Shown here: piece by piece, positions 25,901 through 37,900 of the stretch
Layout of the letters: the number at the start of each line of letters is the position of its first letter
Position numbering within the stretch: the stretch's first letter is position 1
Assembly: GCF_039555335.1 (NCBI RefSeq)
Contig: NC_092636.1
Coordinates: 52,817,706 to 52,881,705, forward strand
Reading direction: 5' to 3'
Source of the DNA: Amphiura filiformis
Taxonomy: Eukaryota > Echinodermata > Ophiuroidea > Amphilepidida > Amphiuridae
DNA: 64,000 bases
Position numbers and translations under genes: made by a program
The notes under the pieces: model-generated
What the model saw: only the letters and a program-made list of their open reading frames with translations
What the model was told of the DNA's origin: nothing
The model's database searches: none

Positions 25901-28900
25901 ATAAGGGTGACTTTCGTGGTGGGAAACGGGCAGCACAGAAGATGGACATTTTTACCTTCCCCTTCCTTTTTCTCCTTTCCCATTATCCTTCCTGTGTTTC
26001 CTGATTTTTTTCTTTCATTTTTTGTTGGGGAAAGGGGGCGGGTGGCTGCACTTTTTGTCTTTGTCAGGAGGCCCCTGTCTAATCTTCTTCTTTTTGCATT
26101 TATTGTACATCATTTCTGGAAAAAAGTTGGGGATTGTAAAAATAATATCTGTCAGGCACGTAACTTTTTAGGGTTACAAACCCGACTGGCTACATGCTAA
26201 AAACGTTAAAGTCAAGCCCTGGTTATGTATAATATATACCTTATGGCAAATGTGTAAGCCATATTGTTTTGCACACTAGAAGGCTGTGCAATAATTATGA
26301 GCCCTGGTGGGAGGGTAAAAAAAAAAAAATTGGGGGGGTAAGACATTTTTGGCGAGCTGAAAGGGGTTTTGGCAAGCTGAGAGGGGGAGCGATTTTTGGC
26401 ACACATTCACGGGACGCCTTTTAAATAAAACAATTTTAAAAAGCTTAGGAAAACCTTAAATATGCAAAGTTTACTGGGTAGAATCTGATACTTACTGAGC
26501 TCTGTGTGCTCGTTCAAATTCTGGTTCTCCTGTGGTCTTTGGTGGAGGAAATTTCAACTTTCTACGCACTTGTCCAACTTGCATGGCGAAGTATGCTGTA
26601 CAATTCAGAAAAAAATGTCATGTGTTAACTTGAAATTTATTTTTTTAAGAGGGTACTACATAACTACACCCCTCGATAAATTTGTGTCTATTTTTGCATT
26701 TTTCTCAAAATCTAATAACATAGTGGTAACAAATTTTTTATATATTATAGGGGTAAAGAATCCAATTACTATACTGGAATTTCAGTAACCCAAAACAAGC
26801 GGTTCGTTATTTATGATAAGAAATAAGGTACCGCTAGGATGTACCTCATTTCCGATCATATATACTGAACCACTTGTATTGAGTCACTGAAATTTCAGTG
26901 TAGTAATTGGATATTCCTTGCCCCAATAATATACATAACTTTTGTTACCAGTGTACGTGTTATTATTAGCTATTATTTTTTGAGAAAATAGTCACAAATT
27001 TAACACAGGAGTGTAGTACCCCTTAAATGAATAAAATCCCAAAGTGTGCATTTTCAAATGGTTTTAAAAAGTCATTCACAGCAGGGCATTTATTATTTTT
27101 GCACTTCCAAAAAGTCATTCAAAGCAGGCCCTGATTCAAGTATGCATGCTTTGAATGGCTTAAGGGATGGATAGGGGTACTCTAGGTGGGGATAAAAAGA
27201 TATTATACAACTTTTACAAAAATCACAATTTAATGATAAAGGCTGTGCAGAAAAGTAACTGTTTCTGCAAAAATATAAGAAAATAAGAAAAAAATTTGAA
27301 AACCTCCAAAAATTGGTGAGGGAGGGCCAGGAAGATGTTGTTTATTTCACTTGGCCAAAAAGTGTTTATACGTCCATTGCTTTAAGGTTCGTTCATACTA
27401 CCACCGCATTTGCGATGCGTTGCTTTGCGATGCCGATATATCAATTACTTTTGCCGCAACTCAACGCAACTCGTCGCAATTCCAAGTTTAAATGTATTTA
27501 ACTTTATTGCGATATCGCAAATGCAGTATTTTCAGTACAATGCGATGTGGCACCGCACCGCATCGTAACGCAATTGCGGCGTAGTATGAACGAACCTTTA
27601 CAGTGCTGGATATATATGTTTCAAATGAAATGGTCTCTAGCAAGGGTGAAAATAAGAAATGATGAACCAGGGGCTCCTGGACTGGTTCACTTCATTCAAC
27701 ATGGAACCAGGGGCCACTTCTAATCAACAAGGGGCCAATATTTGTTCTGGATAAGTTCATCATGCATTAATGGCTATGGAATTGAATTTTTGGGTATAGT
27801 TGTAAGAGGAACAAACCTACCAAAATAGTATTATTACCTAATCCCATAACGAGTGACTATCCAAATATTATTAATATGTTAACATGTTTTATGTCAACAA
27901 TACCTACCAACACCCATCACTTAACAGACATTAAGTCTCAATCGCCAGGATCTTTAAGTGTTAAAGTAAACATAATGTCTCTTATCCTGCCGAAGTTACC
28001 CCATTTAATTACTCTCTTTAGTTTACTCAAGGCTGTGTTTGTATAAACGAGTTCAGTTATACAAACACAGTCTTGTGTTTACCTCATCCCCTTTGTAATT
28101 ATTGCGATCATGTTTGGACAACACAATCGGGTTGTCAAAACATGATCCTCATTCTATTGTATTTTCCTTAAAAACCATTAATAATACCAAAAGCCCCCAA
28201 GACATTTCACACCCGCATCCTGACCAGAACAATAGGTTCTGGAAAGGAATGCGGGCAAAAACTATATAAGGGGAGTTGTCTCCCCAGATCTTGGTCAGTT
28301 CTTTTACGGAGTAACATTTATCTACCTGTGTAAGAATACTATTAAGATGGCTTGCTGAAGAAATAAAAGACGGCCGTTTGGCTGTCCGAGGCTTGGAACT
28401 GTTATAAATGTCTGTGTGAATTCGTCTACGTGTATTAATATCGTCTACTAACCATGTTTTAAATAGTCATCGTAAATCAACCTACAGCTTCAATATTTAC
28501 ACTGGTTCCCACACCAATCGTCCCGTAGCCTCTACATCTACTAGCATCTACTACTCTGTTTTGGACTGTGACCTGATGTCATATCAGTACCACCTAGCCA
28601 CCGATGCAGCCCTGGTTATCCTAGCGTTTATGCTCATCATCTCTTTTGCATTTCTCATGCTTACTACAGCGTTTATCAGCCGATGGATCACAGAATCAGA
28701 AATTCGCTATAGGCAAGCACACTTTATGCAACTCATAGCACAAGTTTTAATTTATGCCAACGGAGGAGAGCAGGAAACAGAAGTTTAACCAGTCCAGTCA
28801 GCCTTTACCCTGCCGTGGACATTTTGATACTTGCAATTCTTCATTTTATCGTCTGATTTAACTTTTGGATTACCGGCGCATCTCGACCATCACTTTTATT

Positions 28901-31900
28901 TTCATCACCATTTGCCCCGAAGGAAGTCTCCATTTCGTCACTTTATTGTTTCATCATTTGCTTTAACTTTTGGACCTCGACGCATCAACGCTCATATTTT
29001 TCATCGCTATAACTTTTGGACATGTTTTACACTTCACCTGTGGATTACCACCGGAACAATATAATGTCATCACCATTTTGATAACTTTTAGCTCCAGTTC
29101 GCCCCGGATCACTATATATTTTAATTCAGCATCATTTCATCGCCTATTCAATTTTGACTTTCGGATCACCGTCGCATATTCTTCAGAAGACGAAATTTTC
29201 TACTGGACTGTGTCGACAACTACGTGTGCAGATTATTCACTATTCATTGGAATCCTACCCGGAGTTATTCTTCAACCTGTAAGAACTTTCAGTATGGTAT
29301 TCACTCCAATTTATATGTTTATTTTGTGTTTATATGTGGTGATATCTAATCCTCCCAGATAAGGTAATATTTCTTTTATATTGTATCTCATTAATTATAC
29401 CACTACTATCATAAATACACCCTCTTTAGTTTTCCATGTCATTTACATTAATTTACCCCCGCGCTTGGCCACACCAGTACACCCCGCAACGTATTCTTTT
29501 GTATTCCATTTCCGAAAACCCCGCTTCTGAATTGTATACCGTTGTCGTTGGTGCCGTTTTTAACGAATTACAAGACCATTCTCACTGTCACCTTATTTTA
29601 GAAGCAATACTACAAAACCCAAATACATTTTTAATTGGCCATTGGTGCACCCCGTAGCTCACTCAGGATCTAATCCCCAGCACAGTCTCCAATTTGCTTA
29701 TCACACTCAAATTTCGTCCATTAATACACAATGATTGGCTATGAGCATTAACATTCAAATCCCACCCTCATGGCCACCCCCCTTTAATCCAACGATAATT
29801 TATGTTTCAATAGAACCATCTTCACATAATACACAACTTGTCTGCATATTAGCCGAGATCAAATTCGAAAATCTAACGGGCGACCAAAATTTGCAAATAA
29901 TTCAGGAAATGAGAAACAATAGTTGTCATATTTTTAACATTAAATATATCGACACCCACCAAAATACATTTTCACTTTTTATTGAATACGGTGTAACGTT
30001 CTCAATTTTGTCCGATAATAGTCTAATCACCTATAATAATTGGTCAGACGTTGTGTTTGTAGATCAAAATTAAATAAATTATCTATATAATAATTATTTA
30101 CCCCTTTTCCACCTTCCGATTTTACCCATCTTCCAATCAATTATTGTTACATGTCTATATATATTTTTTTTTAAATCTGTACATGTTCCACATTTTGCAT
30201 ATTATCGTTAGTTCTTAGAATCTTACTGAATCTCCCTGGGCATGAGTATTTACATAAGTATCCCAGCTGTGTGGTCAGAAAACTTTCAGCCAACACTCCT
30301 TTCAGTCTCCATTGTACCCGTCAACCAAAATACTTTTAGGAGTACAATTCAAGTCCGTTTTAACAACTTGACAATTTCACAGGCTATTGAACTTATTCAA
30401 TTTTTTAGCCAGTGGCAACAACTGATTCGAGGTGTTACATTAGCCCCTTTACCACAATCACGGTATGCACTGACCATCAGATACACTTCTCCTGCCGAGG
30501 TATATTCAGAAGGATTCGTAGTAGCTAATCAGGCATAATTGGCCTGTACTGCACTCAGCTTATTTGCTTTAACTATTTACTATTTACATATGTTAGTTTG
30601 TAAAAGCTTAACTTCTCACTGATGCTCTAGTGTTTAACCCCAGGCATCTCCACTCAGCAAATATTTTGTATACTCTTGAGTGTCCTTACTATTACCCTAC
30701 AACCCGTTACGGAAGGGTGAGTTCAGTTCAAAACATTACATTTATTTCTAGACTTTTGTCAACAAAAATACAACATGGCGATGCAAAACCAATTCCAAAT
30801 GACTTTGGATTTACCCCAATTTCATGGTAAACCATCGGATAACATCGCCGATTGGTTTTCAAGGATCGAAGATTCAATACGCCCTCTTGCCGAGGACGAT
30901 GACGATCTGAACACTCGTCTAATATCAATCCTCCCCAAAAATTAGCCGGGAACGCGTACAAAGTCTACAGAGACTTTACCCGAGACATAAAAGAGGACTA
31001 CGACGCGTGCAAAGAACATCTTTGCGATGTTTTTAATAACCAAGATTTCATACGAATTTTTCAAGGCTCTTTGACAGCCAGACCTCGTAAACCCGAGGAG
31101 AATATTGAAGTCTATATCGCGGAACTGAAAAATCTCACAAGCCAAGCATTTCCAGATTATTCAGTTCCCCAAAAACAACAGGAAACACTGCGCCGTTTGA
31201 TTGCAGGTGTCTCCCCCTTTCTCAGAGCAAAATTACATGAGAATGATGTTCAAACATCGCCACTGCTATCAGAGTTTGCAAAAACAACGAAAGAGCCCAA
31301 TTGGAGTATAAAAACACTCCACACATTGATTCTGCATCTGCCCATGTACCAATTGTGGCCCAAATCGAGTCAGTTGATTTAATTCAACCCGTCAATAACC
31401 CTGACCCTATCTTACAACAACTTTTGGAGGAATTCAAAAACCTCTCCACCTCCAACAATGCAGATTCAAAGAATATTTTGGAGGAAATAAAGCGTCAGGG
31501 TGACACTTTACAGCGCATCGCTTCAAACATGCGCCCCGATTACACCACAGAGCGGCGCGACAACAACCGCTCTCGTAGCTATGACCGTCGCCGCGACAAT
31601 TACGGCAACGGCGCTCGCTACCAACATAGGTCTATGTCTTTTGATCGAGCACGCGATTTCAATCCAAATTATGATAGATCACGAAATTTTAGCTCGTCTT
31701 ACGATCGCTCACGTGATTCGCGTGCAAGATCATCTTCTTTTGAACGCCCCCGCCAAAACGGCAATGGACCCCCACCGTGGCGTCAAGACACGCGCAATAG
31801 GAGCTCGCCCTCATTCAACCGAGATCGCAGCGCGTACAACGGCCGACCAGATAGGTCATTTTCAGGTGACCGTAGGCCTCAGGGTAATTTTAGGCGCTAT

Positions 31901-34900
31901 AATAGTCCTTACCCAAACCGTTCACCCTCGCAGGGCCGTTCCCCATCACAGTCACCACAACGCGACCGTAGAGTAACTTTCAATTTACAGGGAAACCGTC
32001 GCTAGGTGGTGATGTGGGTCAATCACCACCTGCCTCACAAAACCCCCATACTAACAGTCATGTGACCCAGGTAAATGTAGAATTCAATGAACTACACGCA
32101 GATACTTCAGTAAATGAATTTTCTCAAACCATTATCACCAAAATTAATGGCCATAATGTTCATACATATCTTGATACAGGTTCCGGGGCCAGCCTAATCA
32201 GGCATGACACCTTACTTTACCTGACACAAAATAACCCCGTCTTCATCGGTACACCTAATATTACTTTAGTTACAGTGACAGGCACACCATTAAAGTTGTT
32301 AGGATCTGTTCAATTATCATTGTCAATTAACAATACTACTATGCGGCATATTTTTCATGTAATTTCGCCACAGGGCAGGATGAAACCCATCCTCCTCGGG
32401 CTAGATTTTCTATCAAAACATGATATTTCAATCCATTTCAAACACGGTAACCTCCGTTGTCAACAGCACCAAATCCCACTCTTAAGAAAAAGAGACCTTA
32501 TACCTGAACCTTGCAAAGTTTTTCTACCTACCAATGTAATACTCCCAGCAAGATCTGAAACTATTGTTCAAGGATTTCTGAATATTGATCACCTCAGTAG
32601 CGCTAGAGAACATTTCACAGGCTATGATTCAGTTTTTGAAGCCACCAAACTAGATAATGATTTTGTTCAAATAGCACACAGCGTCGTCAAATCAGTAAAC
32701 AATGAAGTCCCTGTCAACATAGCAAACTTTACAGATCAACCTATTGAATTACAATTGGGCACTATTATAGGCAAATTGTACCCATGCGCAAATATCCCCG
32801 TTGGATATTTTCAAATCCTAACAGCTAATAACCAAATGTCAGACCAAGTGCCAACTGCAAACAAAGTTAACAAACAAAGCCCCATATTTGACTTGTCACA
32901 TACGGACCTGACCAAGACTCAAAAACAACAAGTTCAATCTTTACTTCTTGAGTATGCTGACGTGTTTTCTACAGAGGAGCACCCCTATGGTCAAACAGAC
33001 CTAACTACACATTCTATTGATACAGGGGATAATCCCCCAGTCAAACAACGAGCATATAGAAACTCACCAAAAATCAGAGCTGAAATCGATAGGCAGTGTA
33101 ATAAACTTCTAGAGCAAGACTTGATTGAGACCAGTGATAGTCCCTGGTCATCTCCAGTAATATTAGTTAAAAAGAAACCAATTGGCAATGAACCCCCTAC
33201 CTACAGGCTCGTTTTAGATTATAGAGCCGTAAATCGATCCACAAAGAAAGATTCGCACCCTGTCCCCTCTTTGGAAGAAACAATTGAGAGTTTAGGCGGA
33301 AATAAATTTTTCAGTTGCATGGATCTGTCCTCTGGATACCATCAGATACCAATGACCCCCCAGGATCGTCCGAAGACTGCGTTTACGACTGGGGTCAACC
33401 TCTACCAGTGGAAGGTCATGCCCTTTGGCCTTTGTAACGCTGGTCAGTCGTTTCAGCGCCTAATCGAGAAGGTCTTCCGAGGTATAAGATGGTCAAAGGT
33501 CGTCTGCTACTTAGACGACATTTGCTGTTTTGGACGTACATTTGAAGAAAAATTATCGAACCTCCGAGAAGTCTTTGAACGTTTACAAGCAGCAGGCCTT
33601 AAACTAAACCCCAAGAAATGCACATTTTTCAGCAAAGAAGTTCACTTCTTAGGTCACGTGATCTCAGGTCAAGGATGCTCACCTGACCCCCGTAACATTC
33701 AAAAGGTCAAAGACTGGCCACGCCCCACAAACGCAACCCAAGTACGTGGATTTTGTTCACTAGGATCTTATTATAGACGTTTTATCAAGAGTTTCAGTGA
33801 AATTGCCAATCCACTAAACAAATTAACTCAGAAAGATATACCCTTCATTTGGGATGATGAATGTGAGAAAGCTTTCACCACCCTCAAGACGGCTTTGACG
33901 TCGTCACCCATCGTCTCACATCCTGACTTCTCTCTGCCTTGGACTTTGTATACCGATGCTTCAAACACCAGCATAGGTAGCGTACTAGCACAACGTGACC
34001 TCAACGGCAAAGAGCATGTTGTTGCATATTTTTCAGCTTCTCTCTCTAAAACAGAGCGCAAATGGTCCACCTTTGACAGAGAATTCTATGCCATTGTAGC
34101 ATCCATACGTAGGTTCAGACATTACCTCAGAGAATCGACATTCACTATCATTACTGACCACCGACCACTTTTAGCATTACGCAAATTAGATTTGACCTCT
34201 GACCTAACAGGCAAACGCACAAGATGGGCATTAGAATTAGACCCTCTAGACTTCACTATCATACACAAGTCTGGATCTAAGCATACAAATGCAGATAGCC
34301 TCAGCCGCTATCCCTACTCCGACGCTGAAACCGGTAACAACGAGCTACCAGTACAAGACATATTCGTGATTGACCATGACACCACAAATAATATGAATAA
34401 CCAAGACATTCCAGGTCCAGATGGTGACGAAACTCCAAATGCCGACAACTCACCAGAAAACATTCTCTCTTTTTACGAAGACGACATATATGAATTACAA
34501 CAGGCTGACCCACATATCAGAACAGCAATTTCATGGCTACATGACAACAAACCAAGACTACCCAAACAGAAGGATCAGTATCTATTAGGACTTTGGAAAC
34601 AGCGCAAACATTTAACAATTGCCCCAAATAAACTTCTATATAAGAAATATAACAACCCACAATATGTTGAACCCATTATGCAAGTCATAATTCCAGAACA
34701 ACACGTACCAACAGTATTAGGTCAATTACATGGCACACCTCTTTCTGGACACGCATCGACGCAAAAAGCGCTACAAATTGCAAGCTCGTGCTGCTATTGG
34801 CCACGCATGGCAGATGACATATATGATTATTGCACTACATGTGAAGCATGTCAGAAACATGCAAACCCTGTCCCCACCATGAAAGCGCCACTGCGCCCAA

Positions 34901-37900
34901 TACAGAAACCAAGGCGAAGCCATATTGCAATTGACATAACTGATATGCCTGTGACACCATCCGGCCATTGCTGTATTCTCACGGTAACCGATTTATTCAC
35001 AAAATATATCGAATTGTACCCAATGAAAAATCAGACAGCCATATCAGTTATAGAAGCTTTATTTGACCATTATGTACCAAATCATGGTCTACCAATTAGT
35101 ATCCATTCAGATCGAGGCGCTGCTTTCGAATCACGCGTATTTCAGTCACTATTGAAACAATCAGGTGTAATAAAAACGCGCACAACTAGTTATAGGCCTA
35201 ATTGCAATGGTCAAGTTGAACGTTTTCATAAAACTCTCAAAGACCAACTGACTAGACGTTTAGAAGCAAATGGACTAGACTTACATTCATGGATAGACAT
35301 ACTCGGGCAAGTTAAACTTTGTTATAACGCCACAGTTCACTCAACAACAGGATTCTCCCCGTATTCACTCGAAAAAGGTGAGGAACCGTTACTACCTATA
35401 CACATCCTTTTAGGTAATATTGATGACTCAAATGACACCCAAGTACATTTACCCGATGATCATCATAGGTATCTCAACAATTTACAAACACGTTTGCGTA
35501 CCGCTTATGAACTAGTTCAGTCACATTCTGCAACAAGTAAACAATCACAAGCCCACTATTATGATAGATCAACCAGATTTACCCCATATGAACGATTGGA
35601 TTTGGTCATGTTACGCAATGAGAGGAGACCCACAAAATTAACGCCACGTTGGCTAGGCCCCTTTAAAGTAATCGATAGAACAGAAGATGGCAGAAATTAC
35701 AGAATAATTAACCACATGTCAGCATCCGCACGCCCCACGACAGTACATTATGACAAGTTAAAACCATATTACCCCCCAACAGTTTCACATGACATTCCCA
35801 CTAACTTAAACCCCCATCAATCCACGCCAACCCCCAGTTTAGACCCTCCCCCGCCAACAGTCACGCTGCGCGCGACATCACTTGCGCCTACTGCCACTTT
35901 AACTGATGCATCCGCGACTCCCAACTCGCAATTATCAAACTCACCAAATCCCGAACTCACTCCATCCAGAACAGGTCGTAGGCGTATGCTCCCTACAAAA
36001 TTAAATGATTACGTACTCTATCAATAAAACCTACAATATATGTCAACGCAATATAAACCTCTTGCTGATCCTCAAATATTTACCTTTGTAATCAATACCC
36101 AATATGTCATTATTGATACCATGCATTATGTATTTATTCACATGAACCAGTCGTATATTAAGACCCTGCAGGATGATTTACAATTTTATGTATATGTATG
36201 TTTTTTTTTAATTTTATGTCTGTATTTACATGTGTTATTTACTGTATGTATCTCCGTTTAATATGTTTAGTCTTTTATGTAATCCAATATCTATATGTAT
36301 ATTAGGTTTCTAAGATGTACCAGCTTATTAGGCCAAATAATACATAATATTCCACGCCTAGGCTGAACATTTTACCACATGTACTTGCATTTCGATACAC
36401 ATCTAGGCCACACAATGATCACCATTTATACCTTTGTATCAATCATGCACGAACACATAATCACACTTCCCTGGTTTGAGATACACTTACATGTAGTACG
36501 CACAAACTTTAATAAGCTATTGCGACCTTTCAAAACAAAAGAAAGAAAAACAAATGGACACCCACATTAAACAAAATAAAGTGAAGCACATTTCATACAA
36601 ATTAATGTGGGCAAACATCCATATTTACTTAACGACGAAACGTCACAGCACCTTTCACTTTGCGCGTACTCCAGGCTATAATGACATGTTTTTTTTTATT
36701 TACATCATAGCTATGTATCTCAAACCAGCGACCCTGTGCAATCATTTTGTTTTGATGTTACAAATATCTGTTATTGTTTTTTTACATTCTTTTATTTACA
36801 TGTATGTCCATCATGACTAACAATAACCCCCCAACCTCAACGGCTAAACGGCCTGTTTCTTTCTATCATGGATACAACTTACAAATCAGTCCCATTTACA
36901 ATTACGGCTATTGCCCTATTATCGAAATATTCGATCTACATCCGAAGATGGTTCCAGAAAACATTACCGTCCGTGGAACGTAATACTACCTGCATCCACA
37001 AACCAACACCTACATGTCAATCGTCCATCGAGGCACACACCTTGCGTGTAGACCTCAAATTCCCAGTAGAACCGGACACCAACAATCCCCCACCTTCACC
37101 AGCCCTAGATAGGACCCCTGATGCCCCATTATACTTTGCCCGAGAATATAGTCCCCTACCCTTACGAGCTTACTCCCTCGTCCGCTGCCTCCATTTCCTT
37201 GCAAAATACGCCCAAAACCAACCAGCAGACTCCGAACTTACAGAAGTCCCCGCCCACGATATCCTCGATGTAGCCAATTTTTTAGATTCCAATTGTTTAC
37301 GTTTTGTATGGGCAAACAAACTCATAAAACGGATGACCCTGGTTAATGCCCCTTCAACACTAGCAGCAATCGCTAGACAGACATGCAGAAAACCACCCGC
37401 CAACATCATAGATATACCACCCCACTAAAAATAGCAATCGACCATCTCCGGTCCCTCTACCCCTCAATCTCTACCCTGACCTTTTCCCGGACACAGAAGC
37501 CATATTCGATTTAATAATAAACCCGCACGCATTTCCCCAACGAACACCCTTCCTTGTATTACCACCCAACACTACCCACCCACCAACCAACCAGCATTGG
37601 CAGTTGCCCCCACCCTCACCAATCGATATGCCCCCCCTTTACCTTTGGATTACATCAATAACCAACCTTCACGACACAGAACTACAAGAACAAGCTCGTC
37701 TGGCGCAAAATCAGTTCATGTGCGCAATCTGCTCCCACCAAGGAGAAATGGACCCTCCAGCCAGACGAAAATTTGTACTCCCATGTTGCGCTTACCCAGT
37801 ACATTTACAGTGCTGGGAAACGTTTCATTCTGAACCCACACTCTTTGGATTCACCACAATCTGCATCCAGTGCGGTCAGAATCCCATGTCCCCAGCCAGT

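Noticed and set aside
25673-26200. 175-aa plus-strand frame in MGST2 intron 2
   Set aside because: Phe-rich, low-complexity translation of T-rich DNA inside an intron of a minus-strand gene.
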